Source: an uncultured Oscillospiraceae bacterium (GTDB taxonomy: Bacteria; Bacillota; Clostridia; Oscillospirales; Oscillospiraceae). Taken from it: DNA of 64,000 bases. Each line of letters opens with the position of its first letter. The first letter of the stretch is position 1. The notes below the pieces were generated by a model that worked only from the letters and a program-made list of their open reading frames with translations, was not told the DNA's origin and made no database searches. The stretch lies in the NCBI GenBank assembly GCA_910584045.1, contig CAJTYO010000008.1, forward strand, positions 16,358-80,357. Reading direction: 5' to 3'. The position numbers and the translations under genes are program-made. Shown here one piece after another: positions 17,307-26,465 of the stretch.

Positions 17307-18578
17307 CTACTGTTTTGGATGGATCAGGGATATGGCCGAACGCTCCTCGGTGACGTTCAGCCGCAGAAATGCCTCCACGTCCTCCTTGGTCACGGAGTCA
17401 AAAATCTCCGGGAATCGGTAGTAGTCGAAGCCCTGGAAATATCCCTCCGCCATGCTAATGGCGATATTTTCAAAGGAGTTGAGGCTGCGGAGCATTCCGC
17501 CATAGGCGGCCCGCCGGAGTTGGCGAAAGAAATCCCCGTCGATCCCCTCTCCGCCCAGCCGACCGGCCTGGCGGACAATCTCCTCGGACACCCGTCGGGG
17601 GTCCCGAGCGTCACCGCCCACATATATATAAGACGCCCCCGGCAGCATGTCGAAGTTGCCCCCCAGGCTGCCGTTGACGGCCCCCTCCTCGTACAGACGG
17701 GTATACAGCGGGCTGCTCTCCCCGAACAGGGCGTCGCAGGCCAGATCTCCGATAATGCTCTCCCGCAGCATCGCCTCCCCCCTCCCGGCGGGTACGCATT
17801 TAAAGCCCGTCAGGAACATGGGCATGGACACCTCCATAGTCAGCTCCGTCTCTGCTCTGTTCGGGATGGGGGATTCCTCCTGTCCGTAGTCCCTCTCGAC
17901 AGCGGATCCGCCCTCCTGGGGCAGGATGGCCTCCGCCTCCTCCGCAATCCTCTCCGCCTCCACGTTTCCCACACACACCAACACCATATTGGACGGCGTG
18001 TAAAAGGCCCGGTGACAATCGTATAGGACCTGGGGCGTGATGCGTCCAATGCTCTCCACCGAGCCAGCCACCGGTACCCGGGCAGGACTGTCCTTATACA
18101 GACACTCCATCATCCCCGCATATACCTGCCAATCCGGGTCGTCCTCCGTCTCCCGGATCTCCTGGGCGATGATGCCCCGTTCCTTGTCCACGCCCTCCTG
18201 GGTAAAGTAAGGCTCGGATACGAAGCGCAGCAATGTCCGCAGATTCTCATAGAACTTCTCGGTCGCGGTGAAATAGTAGGCGGTGACGGCGCTGCTGGTA
18301 AAGGCGTTATCCGACGCCCCGTTCCGAGCGAATATCTGGGTGACGCTGCCCTTCTCCTTGTCAAACAGCTTGTGCTCCAGATAGTGGGCGACGCCGGCGG
18401 GGGTGTCCAGCCACTGGCCGTTCAGCCTGAAGCGCATATCCATGCCGCCGTACCGAGCAGCGAAGAAGGCATAGCTCCTGGCGTGATAGGGCTTTTGGAC
18501 CACAATAATCTCCAGTCCGCTGTCCAGCCTCGCCCGGGACACCTTCTCCCCCAGTCGAGGATAGAATGCACCTGTCAT
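17307..18578 (-). CDS. M16 zinc peptidase, active subunit (YmfH-like)
   Basis: The 423-residue insulinase-family product has the inverted zinc motif in GVAHYLEHKLF (HxxEH) near residue 68, with the downstream Glu in ERGIIAQEIRE. The second half is the inactive C-domain. The ATG overlaps the stop of the next M16 gene as ATGA. Pairs like this (B. subtilis ymfF/ymfH) form a heterodimer with one catalytic subunit; this is that one. The substrate is unknown; intracellular peptides are likely, since there is no signal peptide. Confidence 0.92.
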   Translation of the reverse strand: MTGAFYPRLGEKVSRARLDSGLEIIVVQKPYHARSYAFFAARYGGMDMRFRLNGQWLDTPAGVAHYLEHKLFDKEKGSVTQIFARNGASDNAFTSSAVTAYYFTATEKFYENLRTLLRFVSEPYFTQEGVDKERGIIAQEIRETEDDPDWQVYAGMMECLYKDSPARVPVAGSVESIGRITPQVLYDCHRAFYTPSNMVLVCVGNVEAERIAEEAEAILPQEGGSAVERDYGQEESPIPNRAETELTMEVSMPMFLTGFKCVPAGRGEAMLRESIIGDLACDALFGESSPLYTRLYEEGAVNGSLGGNFDMLPGASYIYVGGDARDPRRVSEEIVRQAGRLGGEGIDGDFFRQLRRAAYGGMLRSLNSFENIAISMAEGYFQGFDYYRFPEIFDSVTKEDVEAFLRLNVTEERSAISLIHPKQ

Positions 18579-19837
18579 GGCCGAGTCTCCTTCCCTGTCA
18601 AGAAATAGATCGTATCCAGCCGTACCTCCCCCGCCGCCTGCCGGATGCGCTCCGGCGTCACCGCCCGGATAGCGTTGATCAGGCCCTGGACGGTCTCCTC
18701 ACCGCCGGAGACCGCCTGTCCCATGACAAAATCCTCCAGCGCCCCGGCGGAGTCCTCCATGGAGCGCAGGCCGCTGAGCAGGGATTGTTTGGCCCCCTCC
18801 AGCTCCCAGTCCTCCCACTCGCCCCTTTTCAATGCCTCCAGCTGGCCCAGAATCTCCTCCACCGCCCGTTCATAACTGTCGGGTTCAATGCCGGAAGAGA
18901 TGGTGACAAGTCCCTTGAGCCGGTGGTAGACGCTGCCCGCATAATAGCACAGTGACAGCTTCTCACGCACGTTGACAAACAGCTTGGAGGTGGCGGCCCC
19001 GCCGAACATGGCGTTCATCAGCATGGTGGCGGGCGCATCCATGCTGCCAGTGCGGCAGCCGATGCACAGCTTGCCCTGAGCTACGTCCATCTCCTCCGTT
19101 ATCACTCGGAGCTCCTCCCTGGCGGGACGGCGCTCGGTGGGCACGGGGATCAGCTCTCCCTGCCGGGGCAGCTGGGCGAAAGCCCTGGTAAAGGCCCCCG
19201 CCACCCGCTCCCGCGGCGCGCTGCCGCAGTAGAACAGCTCCAGCCGCCCTCTGGACAGCATATCCCGGTAGTGTCTGTTGATCCGCAGCTGGGATATCTT
19301 CTCCACGTCCTCCGCGCCGCCCAGCCGCCGCACGCCGTAGCGCTCTCCGGCGCACATCTCTTCCATCAGCCGCCGGGCGGCGTATGCGCGCTTGTCGTTC
19401 ACATCGCTGCGAATCAGATCCGCCAGGTTTTCCCGCTCGCTCTCCACATAGGACCGCAGAAACCGCCCGCCCTCGGTGGCGGGTGCGCAGCAGGACTCTC
19501 CCAGCAGATCCGCCAGCTTCTCCAGCAGCCGCTCCCCTTTGGGCAGCAGCCGATCGTCCACACAGCTGGCCACAAAGCCGAAGATCTGGTTCTCCCCCTT
19601 TTTGCGCACCGTGGGCTCCAGCCGCGCGCCATAGAGCAGGTCCAGCTCCCGGCTGATGGAGGACATATCGGGACACCGGGCAGTCCCCCGGCTCAGCACG
19701 TTCACCATCAAGGCGTTGCAGCCCGCCGTCTCACTGTCCAGCGGAGCGGCCATCTGGGCGCTCATAAAACTGGTTTTGAACTTTTCCGATGGGATATGGG
19801 TAAGATAGACGTTGTCCATCAGGCTCTGTCGCGTCAT
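18575..19837 (-). CDS. M16 peptidase-like protein, non-catalytic partner (YmfF-like)
   Basis: The 420-residue product has the M16 fold (TSFMSAQMAAPLD at the start, ISRELDLLYGARLEP, NAMFGGAATSKLFVNVREKL in the second half). At the place of the HxxEH motif it reads NALMVNVLSRG, so it cannot bind zinc. It is the upstream gene of the two-gene M16 unit and probably pairs with the downstream active subunit. It starts at ATG 19837 after GAAGGAGA. Confidence 0.9.
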   Translation of the reverse strand: MTRQSLMDNVYLTHIPSEKFKTSFMSAQMAAPLDSETAGCNALMVNVLSRGTARCPDMSSISRELDLLYGARLEPTVRKKGENQIFGFVASCVDDRLLPKGERLLEKLADLLGESCCAPATEGGRFLRSYVESERENLADLIRSDVNDKRAYAARRLMEEMCAGERYGVRRLGGAEDVEKISQLRINRHYRDMLSRGRLELFYCGSAPRERVAGAFTRAFAQLPRQGELIPVPTERRPAREELRVITEEMDVAQGKLCIGCRTGSMDAPATMLMNAMFGGAATSKLFVNVREKLSLCYYAGSVYHRLKGLVTISSGIEPDSYERAVEEILGQLEALKRGEWEDWELEGAKQSLLSGLRSMEDSAGALEDFVMGQAVSGGEETVQGLINAIRAVTPERIRQAAGEVRLDTIYFLTGKETRP

Positions 19838-19928
19838 GCCCTTTCTCCTTCTCTTGTCTGGTCTCTGCTAGTATATACCTTTTTCCCCATAGTTTCCATA
19901 GGGGCGGCAGAATTTTATTTTAAATTTT

Positions 19929-19966
19929 GCTGAAGAGGGGACGGCGTACACCGCCGCCCCCTCAGC
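19929..19966 (-). terminator. Hairpin after pth
   Basis: GCTGA-AG-AGGGGACGGCG pairs with CGCCGCCCCCTCAGC directly beyond the pth stop. The stem is strong but the following T-run on the minus strand is poor. Confidence 0.55.
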
Positions 19967-20545
19967 TCAATTATACCGGTTCTGCGCCTCCTGCACGCCC
20001 CTTTCCATCACGCACAGGGCGGCGTCTACGGCCCGAGAGACCGCCTCGTCCACGGTCTTACGCTCCTGGGGGGTGAAATGTCCGATGACCCAGTCGATCA
20101 TCTCGTGGTCCGGGTGCGCCGGCGCACCCACCCCCACCCGGACTCTGGGGAACTGGTCGGTCCCCAGGTGGGCGATGATGTTCTTTAATCCGTTGTGCCC
20201 GCCGGCGCTGCCGCCGGCGCGGATGCGCAGCTTCCCCAGCGGCAGCGCCACGTCGTCGGAGATCACCAGCACCCGCTCCGGGGGAATCTTATAAAATCCC
20301 CCCGCAAGCTTCACCGCCTCCCCGCTCAGATTCATATACGTCTGAGGCTTGAGTACCAGAACCCGCCCTCCGCCTGTCCGGATCTCGCCGGTCAATGCTC
20401 GATAGCGGAGCTTGTTGATCTTTACGCCCTCCCGGCGGGCAAGCTCGTCGGCAGCCATGAAGCCGATGTTGTGGCGGGTGGTCTCGTAGTCCCGGCCCGG
20501 GTTGCCCAGGCAGACCAGAAGCCATTGGAAATTTGACGTTGACAT
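19967..20545 (-). CDS. pth: Peptidyl-tRNA hydrolase
   Basis: Pth frees tRNA from peptidyl-tRNA that has dropped off the ribosome. The 192-residue product has LLVCLGNPGRDYETTRHNIG with the catalytic His, PQTYMNLSGEAV with the conserved Asn, and LVISDDVALPLGKLRIRAGG. I use ATG 20545, which places the first strand at the usual distance; a frame reaching back to 20617 runs into the upstream gene. Confidence 0.95.
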   Translation of the reverse strand: MSTSNFQWLLVCLGNPGRDYETTRHNIGFMAADELARREGVKINKLRYRALTGEIRTGGGRVLVLKPQTYMNLSGEAVKLAGGFYKIPPERVLVISDDVALPLGKLRIRAGGSAGGHNGLKNIIAHLGTDQFPRVRVGVGAPAHPDHEMIDWVIGHFTPQERKTVDEAVSRAVDAALCVMERGVQEAQNRYN

Positions 20546-20603
20546 TCGTTTTATTCTCCAGTCGGTTGTTTCATCTGTTCGACAGCCTGGGGTGACGCCC
20601 CTC

Positions 20604-20825
20604 TCATGCCTCCCCATCGTCCACCAGGCGAATAATGTCGCCTGGCGTGCAGTCCAGCGCTATGCACATCCCCAAAACAATATCTCGGTTATACCTCGTT
20701 ACACGATCTTTGTAATATCCGTCTATCGTCGGATAAGTGGTCCCCATACGTTTCGCAAGCTCATACCTGGTCATGTTCCGCTTTTTCAGCAACTCATCCA
20801 GAACAATATGAATTGAAAAAGGCAT
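20604..20825 (-). CDS. Small XRE-type regulator
   Basis: The 73-residue product is essentially one helix-turn-helix domain: LDELLKKRNMTRYELAKRMG, then TTYPTIDGYYKDR as recognition helix, then VLGMCIALDCTPGDIIRL. ATG 20825 has GGGGTGG upstream; a longer frame would run through the promoter. It is AT-rich compared with its neighbours. An own promoter lies at 20857-20885. Confidence 0.8.
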   Translation of the reverse strand: MPFSIHIVLDELLKKRNMTRYELAKRMGTTYPTIDGYYKDRVTRYNRDIVLGMCIALDCTPGDIIRLVDDGEA

Positions 20826-20856
20826 ATAATCACCACCCCATATATAGTGTTTTGTT

Positions 20857-20885
20857 AGTATATACCATACATTTACACTTGGCAA
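20857..20885 (-). promoter_or_regulatory. Sigma-A promoter of the small XRE gene
   Basis: On the minus strand TTGCCA (20885-20880), a 17-base spacer and TATACT (20862-20857). Upstream lies a 14-bp perfect palindrome, CAATATATATATTG (20897-20910), a possible operator. Confidence 0.75.
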
Positions 20886-20966
20886 GTACAAGTTAACAAT
20901 ATATATATTGCGAAGTGTTTATATGAAGAGAAAAAAGACCTGCTGGATGAGCTATTCATCACCTGT

Positions 20967-21152
20967 ATGGACCTTGGCGGCGATCTGCTCATGCTGGAGG
21001 GGGTGCTGCGGGACAAGGAGAGGAGGCCGGCGTCCTCAGAGTGCAGGTCCCTCCGTCTGACCCGGCTGAAGGACTACATACGCCAGCACACAGAGGAAAT
21101 CATCTGTCTGACCGGCGCACTGCGCCGGCTCCCTCCGGCAAGGCGAAGGTAA
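20967..21152 (+). CDS. Small hypothetical helical protein, start uncertain
   Basis: The frame encodes 61 residues from ATG 20967, mostly helical and charged (LLMLEGVLRDKERR and LTRLKDYIRQHTEEIICLTG). The same frame is open further upstream with good helical content (EEKKDLLDELFITC), but there is no usual start codon or ribosome site there. It may be a remnant. A bidirectional terminator follows. Confidence 0.35.
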   Translation: MDLGGDLLMLEGVLRDKERRPASSECRSLRLTRLKDYIRQHTEEIICLTGALRRLPPARRR

Positions 21153-21160
21153 TACAGGGC

Positions 21161-21197
21161 AAAGGAAAAGCACCCCCGAAGGGGTGCTTTTCCTTAC
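21161..21197. terminator. Bidirectional terminator between the small gene and prs
   Basis: AAAGGAAAAGCACCCC pairs with GGGGTGCTTTTCCTT around CGAA. A-rich and T-rich flanks let it work for both strands; on the minus strand it lies just beyond the prs stop. Confidence 0.8.
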
Positions 21198-21202
21198 ATG
21201 AA

Positions 21203-22162
21203 TCAAATCCATAGTTTGGATACGGAAATCTCCTGGTAGATCCGCTCAATGGCCTCCGCAAACATCGGAGCCACCGTCAAATATTTGATCTTGCTTGATA
21301 GGGCGGGATCCACTGCCGCAATAGTGTCAAGGAAAGCAATCTCCTTGATGGGACTGTTGTTAATCCGATCAATGGCGGGCCCGGACAATACCCCGTGGGA
21401 CGCGCAGGCGTACACATTCCGTGCGCCGCCCACCTCCACGATGGCCTTGGCCGCATTACACAGGCTGCCGGCAGTGTCCACCATATCGTCGAACAGGATA
21501 CAGTCCTTTCCCTCCACGTCGCCAATGACATTCATCACCTCGCACTGGTTGGCCTTCTGCCGCCGCTTGTCCACGATGGCCAGATTCATGTGCAGCTTCT
21601 GCGCAAAGGCTCGGGTACGGGACACGCTGCCCACGTCCGGAGATACCGCGATCATCTCCTCGCACTTCTCCCCGAACTTCTTGGCGTAGTAGTCAACAAA
21701 AACCGGGTTGCCGTACAGGTTATCCACCGGGATGTCAAAAAAGCCCTGAATCTGGGCGGCGTGCAGGTCCATGGTCAGCACCCGGTCAGCACCCGCCGCA
21801 GTGAGCATATTGGCCACCAGCTTGGCGGAGATGGGATCCCGCGCCTTGGCCTTGCGGTCCTGGCGGGCATAGCCGAAATAGGGGATCACCGCCGTGACCC
21901 GCCCGGCGGAGGCCCGCTTCATGGCGTCGATCATGATCAGCAGCTCCATCAAATGGTCGTTCACCGGGCTGCTGGTAGACTGGATCAGGAACACATCCGA
22001 CCCGCGGACGGATTCGTAGATGGAGGCGAAGGCCTCCCCGTCGGAGAAATGTCCGATCTCGGCGCTGCCCAGCTGAATGCCGATCAGGCGGCACACGTCC
22101 TTGGCCAGGTTCTGGTTGGCGTTGCCACTGAACACCTTCATGTCTTTTCCGTGAGAAATCAT
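21203..22162 (-). CDS. prs: Ribose-phosphate pyrophosphokinase
   Basis: Prs makes PRPP, the precursor for the histidine genes at the left end of the window as well as for purines and pyrimidines. The product has the ATP loop region SVRGSDVFLIQST, the flexible loop YARQDRKAKARDPI, the metal site TMDLHAAQIQGFFDIPVDNL and the PRPP loop LFDDMVDTAGSL. I prefer the ATG at 22162 (319 residues) because AGAGG lies 8 bases upstream; an ATG at 22171 touches that site directly. The longer frame to 22243 is not supported. Confidence 0.94.
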   Translation of the reverse strand: MISHGKDMKVFSGNANQNLAKDVCRLIGIQLGSAEIGHFSDGEAFASIYESVRGSDVFLIQSTSSPVNDHLMELLIMIDAMKRASAGRVTAVIPYFGYARQDRKAKARDPISAKLVANMLTAAGADRVLTMDLHAAQIQGFFDIPVDNLYGNPVFVDYYAKKFGEKCEEMIAVSPDVGSVSRTRAFAQKLHMNLAIVDKRRQKANQCEVMNVIGDVEGKDCILFDDMVDTAGSLCNAAKAIVEVGGARNVYACASHGVLSGPAIDRINNSPIKEIAFLDTIAAVDPALSSKIKYLTVAPMFAEAIERIYQEISVSKLWI

Positions 22163-22258
22163 TTCCAACATCCTCTTTTCATCGTAATCTTCGTTCTCGG
22201 AAGGGTCGGGCTTGAATGGTCTCCCATGGGGCGGGCCGCGCATAGGCGGCCCCGCCGC

Positions 22259-23299
22259 CTATTGCTCCTGCTTCTTCTGGTACAGCGCCCGCCGGGCTCT
22301 GGCCCAGTCGGGCTTGTTCTCCTGGCGCACCCGGGAAATGGCCAGGGCGTCGGGCTCCACGTCTCTGGTGACAGTGGCGCCGGCGGCGATATACGCCCCC
22401 GCCCCCACCGTCACAGGGGGAACCAGATTGGTGTTGCAGCCGATGAACGCGCCGTCGCCGATGACGGTGCGGTGCTTCCTGAATCCGTCATAATTGGAGG
22501 TGATGGTGCCACAGCCGAAGTTTACCCCCGCCCCCACGTCGGCGTCGCCCACATACGTGAGGTGGCTCATCTTGGCGTCCGGACCGAAGACCGCGTTCTT
22601 GATCTCCACATACGCCCCCACCTTGCACCCGTCCCCCACCTGACAGTGGGGCCGGACGTGGGCAAAGGGCCCCACATGCACATTCCTGCCCAGAACGCTC
22701 TCGTAAACCTGGGAGGCGTTGACCACACAGCCGCTGCCGATCTCGCAGTCCACCACCATGGCGTTGGGGCCAATCTCGCAGTTCTCCCCCACCACCGTGT
22801 TCCCCCTCAAAATGGTCCCCGGCAACAGCACGGTGCCCGCGCCGATGGTTACCCGTGGATCGATGTAGGTGTTGTCGATGTCCACCACCTTCACGCCGGT
22901 GCGCTGGTGGTACATGACGATCTTCTCCCGCACAGCCCTCTGCAGCTGCACTAGCTCCGGCACGCTGTAGAAGGTGAGCATCATGCTGCCCACCGGCAGC
23001 ATGGCCTCGTGGATCTCCTCGATCCAGCAGCCGTGGGCGAACTCGCCGATGTCCCGGCGGTAGTCCTCCTCGGTGCCGGCCACCGCTGCGGCCCCCTCTG
23101 GGAAGCAGGCGGCCGCCTCCTCCATATCCTCGCTATCACAAACAACAAAAAAGCGCCGGACGCCCTTTTTTATCCACGCCCGCATACACCAATTTAATAC
23201 GGGACAAAATAGCACGTCCTGCAGCATCAGGGGTTTTCCATTATAGGTCTCCGCTGTGTCCTCCGTCAAAAAAACAACAATACATTTCTTGTTCTCCAT
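22259..23299 (-). CDS. GlmU-like protein: left-handed beta-helix acetyltransferase with degenerate N-domain
   Basis: The 346-residue product ends in a clear GlmU acetyltransferase domain (from about residue 140): hexapeptide repeats, then KNAVFGPDAKMSHLTYVGDA, GAGVNFGCGTITSNYDG and the late GAGAYIAAGATVTRDV. The N-terminal 130 residues keep the position of a nucleotidyltransferase but lack the LAAGxGTRMKS loop; they begin CIVVFLTEDTAETYNGKPLM. It can probably acetylate glucosamine-1-phosphate but not transfer UMP. It is the gene just upstream of prs. Confidence 0.85.
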   Translation of the reverse strand: MENKKCIVVFLTEDTAETYNGKPLMLQDVLFCPVLNWCMRAWIKKGVRRFFVVCDSEDMEEAAACFPEGAAAVAGTEEDYRRDIGEFAHGCWIEEIHEAMLPVGSMMLTFYSVPELVQLQRAVREKIVMYHQRTGVKVVDIDNTYIDPRVTIGAGTVLLPGTILRGNTVVGENCEIGPNAMVVDCEIGSGCVVNASQVYESVLGRNVHVGPFAHVRPHCQVGDGCKVGAYVEIKNAVFGPDAKMSHLTYVGDADVGAGVNFGCGTITSNYDGFRKHRTVIGDGAFIGCNTNLVPPVTVGAGAYIAAGATVTRDVEPDALAISRVRQENKPDWARARRALYQKKQEQ

Positions 23300-23616
23300 C
23301 TGGGACGAGCCCCCCTTTCCCTTATACCGTCTATTATACCAGAAGCGGCCATTTATGCAAGCGAAATTTTCCCAAAGCGGCAAAATTTCAGACCTCCTCC
23401 CTCAAGGAACCGCTCCCGCCCACGTTCTATACAATATCCCCCATTGGAAGCGCCGGAAATTGTGCAGTTTCACCGCTCCAGAAATACCCGGGAAAAGAGA
23501 TGTAAAATTTTGTGAAGAATTTGCGGCTTAATGCTTGAATTTGGAAATGATTTGGTTTACAATGTACCGGTAAACGCGGACCGGCCCCGGCCGGTCCGGG
23601 GAAAGGCGGACCGATC
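23300..23616. other. Intergenic region between divergent glmU-like and trmL genes
   Basis: No gene is visible. It holds the trmL promoter at 23535-23563. A GC-rich palindrome, CCGGCCCCGGCCGG, lies in the trmL leader near 23582-23596. Confidence 0.5.
23535..23563 (+). promoter_or_regulatory. Sigma-A promoter of trmL and the glycolytic genes
   Basis: TTGAAT (23535-23540), a 17-base spacer, TACAAT (23558-23563). Confidence 0.7.
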
Positions 23617-24147
23617 ATGCTGCACATCGTTCTGGTAGAGCCGGAGATCCCGCCCAACTGCGGCAACATTGCCCGCACCTGCGCCGCCACCGGCAGCAGT
23701 CTGCACCTGGTGGAGCCTTTGGGCTTCGACGTGTCCGACCGGGCAGTGAAGCGAGCCGGCTTGGACTACTGGTCCCTTGTGGAGGTGACGGTCTATCCGG
23801 ACCTGCCAGCTCTGTTCGCAGCCCACCCCGAGGCTGGGTGCGATCTATGGCTGGCCACCACCAAAGCCCCTCGGGATTACAGCGAGGCCCGATTCTCCCC
23901 CGACTGCTGGCTGTTTTTCGGTAAGGAGACGGCGGGCCTGCCCCTCCCATTCCGGGAATCCCACAGAGAGAGGTGCATCCGTATTCCTATGGTGGACGCG
24001 GCCCGCAGCCTGAACCTCGCCAACAGCGCCGCCGTACTCATTTACGAGGCGCTCCGGCAGAACGGCTTTCCAGGCCTACTGGAGGTGGGCGAGATGGGCT
24101 CCTCCGCAAATCATCCTACCAATCAGACTATTTCATATATTGTTTGA
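23617..24147 (+). CDS. trmL: tRNA (cytidine(34)-2'-O)-methyltransferase TrmL
   Basis: The 176-residue SPOUT methyltransferase methylates the ribose of the wobble base in certain leucine tRNAs. It has the family start HIVLVEPEIPPNCGNIARTC, then LFFGKETAGLP and the trefoil-knot motif RSLNLANSAAVLIYEA with the SAM-binding loop. The C-terminal 20 residues extend beyond the family core. pgk follows after 18 bases with its own ribosome site. Confidence 0.92.
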   Translation: MLHIVLVEPEIPPNCGNIARTCAATGSSLHLVEPLGFDVSDRAVKRAGLDYWSLVEVTVYPDLPALFAAHPEAGCDLWLATTKAPRDYSEARFSPDCWLFFGKETAGLPLPFRESHRERCIRIPMVDAARSLNLANSAAVLIYEALRQNGFPGLLEVGEMGSSANHPTNQTISYIV

Positions 24148-24165
24148 AAGGAGAAATCAGAACAC

Positions 24166-25443
24166 ATGAACTACAACAAAAAAACGGTGAAGGATGTTGA
24201 CGTCAAGGGCAAGAAGGTTTTGCTCCGCTGCGACTTCAACGTCCCCCAGGACAAGGCCACCGGGGCCATCACGGATGACAAGCGCATCCGCGCGGCCCTG
24301 CCCACCATCCAGTATCTGCTGGACCAGGGCGCGGCGGTCATTGCCTGCTCCCACCTGGGTAAACCTGAGCCCAGCTTCGACAAGTGGGTGAAAAAGCAGA
24401 GCGAAAAGGGCAAAGACCCCGCCTCCCTCACCAGGGAGAAGTGGGAAAAGACCCTGGAGGCGCTCTGCATGGAGCCTGTGGCAAAGCGTCTGAGCGAGCT
24501 GCTGGGCAAAAACGTCATCCTGTCAGGCGACGTGGTTGGCCCCGACGCCCAAGCCAAGGCCGCCGCGCTGCAGTCTGGCGAGATCATGTTGCTCCAGAAC
24601 ACTCGTTTCGAGAAAGGTGAAACCAAGAACGATCCCGAGCTGGCCAAGGCCATGGCCGGTCTGACCGGGGCCGACGGCGTGTATGTGTCCGACGCTTTCG
24701 GTGCGGTCCACCGGGCTCACGCCTCCACCGCCGGCGTGGCGGCCTACCTGCCTGCCGTCTCCGGCTTCCTGATCCAGAAGGAACTGGAGTTTATTGGCGG
24801 CGCCCTGGCCGACCCCAAGCGGCCTTTGGTCGCCATTCTGGGCGGGGCAAAGGTGAGCTCCAAGATCGGCGTCATCAACAACCTGCTGGAGATCGCCGAC
24901 ATCATCATCATCGGCGGCGGCATGGCCTACACCTTTGCCAAGGCCCAGGGCGGCACCGTAGGCGACAGCCTGCTGGAGAGCGACTGGTTGGACTACTGCA
25001 ACGAGATGATCTCCAAGGCACAGTCCAAGGGCGTGAAGCTCCTGCTGCCGCTGGACACCGTGATTGCCGACAAGTTCGCCCCCGACGCCAACAGCCAGGT
25101 GGTCAAAAACGGCCAGATTCCCGACGGCTGGCAGGGGTTGGATATCGGGCCCGAGACAGTCAAGGCATACTGCGAGGCCGTACGGGACGCCGGTACGGTC
25201 ATCTGGAACGGCCCCATGGGCGTGTTCGAGTTTGATAAGTTCGCCGTGGGGACCAAGGCCGTGGCCGAGGCCCTGAGCAAGACCTCCGCTATCACCATCA
25301 TCGGCGGCGGCGACAGCGCTGCGGCTGTGCAGCAGCTGGGATATGCCGATCAGATGACCCATATCTCCACTGGCGGCGGCGCCTCTCTGGAGTTTATGGA
25401 GGGCAAGGAGCTGCCCGGCGTGGCCTGCCTGTTGGACAAGTAA
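24166..25443 (+). CDS. pgk: Phosphoglycerate kinase
   Basis: Pgk makes ATP from 1,3-bisphosphoglycerate in glycolysis. The 425-residue product has VLLRCDFNVPQD, the HLGKP substrate loop, TRFEKGE, the DAFGAVHRAHAS signature, the hinge LGGAKVSSKIGVI and the nucleotide loop IGGGDSAAAV. It is about 25-30 residues longer than typical bacterial Pgk. The extra piece is a lysine-rich insert after HLGKP (roughly residues 67-95). It leads the run pgk, tpiA, gpmI. Confidence 0.96.
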   Translation: MNYNKKTVKDVDVKGKKVLLRCDFNVPQDKATGAITDDKRIRAALPTIQYLLDQGAAVIACSHLGKPEPSFDKWVKKQSEKGKDPASLTREKWEKTLEALCMEPVAKRLSELLGKNVILSGDVVGPDAQAKAAALQSGEIMLLQNTRFEKGETKNDPELAKAMAGLTGADGVYVSDAFGAVHRAHASTAGVAAYLPAVSGFLIQKELEFIGGALADPKRPLVAILGGAKVSSKIGVINNLLEIADIIIIGGGMAYTFAKAQGGTVGDSLLESDWLDYCNEMISKAQSKGVKLLLPLDTVIADKFAPDANSQVVKNGQIPDGWQGLDIGPETVKAYCEAVRDAGTVIWNGPMGVFEFDKFAVGTKAVAEALSKTSAITIIGGGDSAAAVQQLGYADQMTHISTGGGASLEFMEGKELPGVACLLDK

Positions 25444-25573
25444 GCCTTTGGAGGCGGACAGCCTCCGCCCATCAAGCGTCCCTTTGATATTTTTCAGCGG
25501 GCTAACGCACGGAGGAAAAGTGACTCATTTTTATTAGCCTACTATTATATATTGTAACAGGAGAAAGATCGTC

Positions 25574-26347
25574 ATGAACCGTAGATACCGCAAAACCATT
25601 ATCGCCGGCAACTGGAAGATGAACAAGACCGCCACCGAGACCAAGAAATTTGCTGAGGAGATCAAGCCCATCCTGCCCCGCGCCAAGTGGTGCGAGGTGG
25701 TGGTGTGCGTCCCCTTCGTCAATATTCCTGCCGCTCTGAAGGCCTTTAAGGATATGCGGGTGGCCGTGGGCGCGGAGAACTTGTACTTCGAGCCCAATGG
25801 GGCCTACACCGGCGAGGTGGCCGCTGATATGCTCAAGGATCTGGGCGTAAAGTATGTCATCATCGGCCACTCCGAGCGCCGTCAGTACTTCGGCGAAACC
25901 GACATCACCGTCAACAAAAAGGTCCTTGCAGCCCTGGAGGCCGGCCTGCATCCCATCATCTGTGTGGGCGAGAGCCTGGAGCAGCGGGAGATGGGCGTGA
26001 CCATGGAGCTCATCGCCCTGCAGGTCAAGAGCGCCCTGTCCGGCGTGGCGCCGGAAAAGGTACGCAAGTGTGTGGTCGCTTATGAGCCCATTTGGGCCAT
26101 CGGCACCGGCAAAACCGCCACTGCCGAGCAGGCTGCCGAGGTCTGTACCGCCATCCGCGCCACCATCCGCAATCTGTATGGAGCCCGAGTGGCCCGCTCC
26201 ATCACCATCCAGTACGGTGGCTCCATGAATCCCAAGAACGCCGCGGAGCTGCTGGCCCAGCCCGACGTGGACGGCGGCCTCATCGGCGGCGCGGCTCTTA
26301 AGCCCGACCAGTTTGTGGACATCATCAACGCCGCCAACCAGGAATAA
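25574..26347 (+). CDS. tpiA: Triosephosphate isomerase
   Basis: TpiA interconverts DHAP and glyceraldehyde-3-phosphate. The 257-residue product has the catalytic Lys in IIAGNWKMN, His in VIIGHSERR, Glu in VVAYEPIWAIGTGKTA (including loop 6) and the phosphate loop QYGGSMNPKN. It starts at ATG 25574 after AGGAGAAAG. The 130-base gap from pgk holds a short hairpin (GGAGGCGGACAGCCTCC) and an AT-rich leader. Confidence 0.96.
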   Translation: MNRRYRKTIIAGNWKMNKTATETKKFAEEIKPILPRAKWCEVVVCVPFVNIPAALKAFKDMRVAVGAENLYFEPNGAYTGEVAADMLKDLGVKYVIIGHSERRQYFGETDITVNKKVLAALEAGLHPIICVGESLEQREMGVTMELIALQVKSALSGVAPEKVRKCVVAYEPIWAIGTGKTATAEQAAEVCTAIRATIRNLYGARVARSITIQYGGSMNPKNAAELLAQPDVDGGLIGGAALKPDQFVDIINAANQE

Positions 26348-26465
26348 CAGCTGGCAAACGCAGTGCGGTATCCGCCGGGGGCGGATACCGCCTCGTCTGC
26401 CCCCGGGGCGCCTGCGCCGGTGAGGGCCTAGGTCCCCCCAAAATGATTGAGAATTCGAGGTCATT

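Noticed and set aside
16107..18026. Open frame of 639 codons on the plus strand
   Set aside because: It is antisense to cobI, lgt and an M16 peptidase gene, without a plausible protein pattern or ribosome site.
21395..22954. Open frame of 519 codons on the plus strand
   Set aside because: It runs antisense through prs and the glmU-like gene, both well supported.
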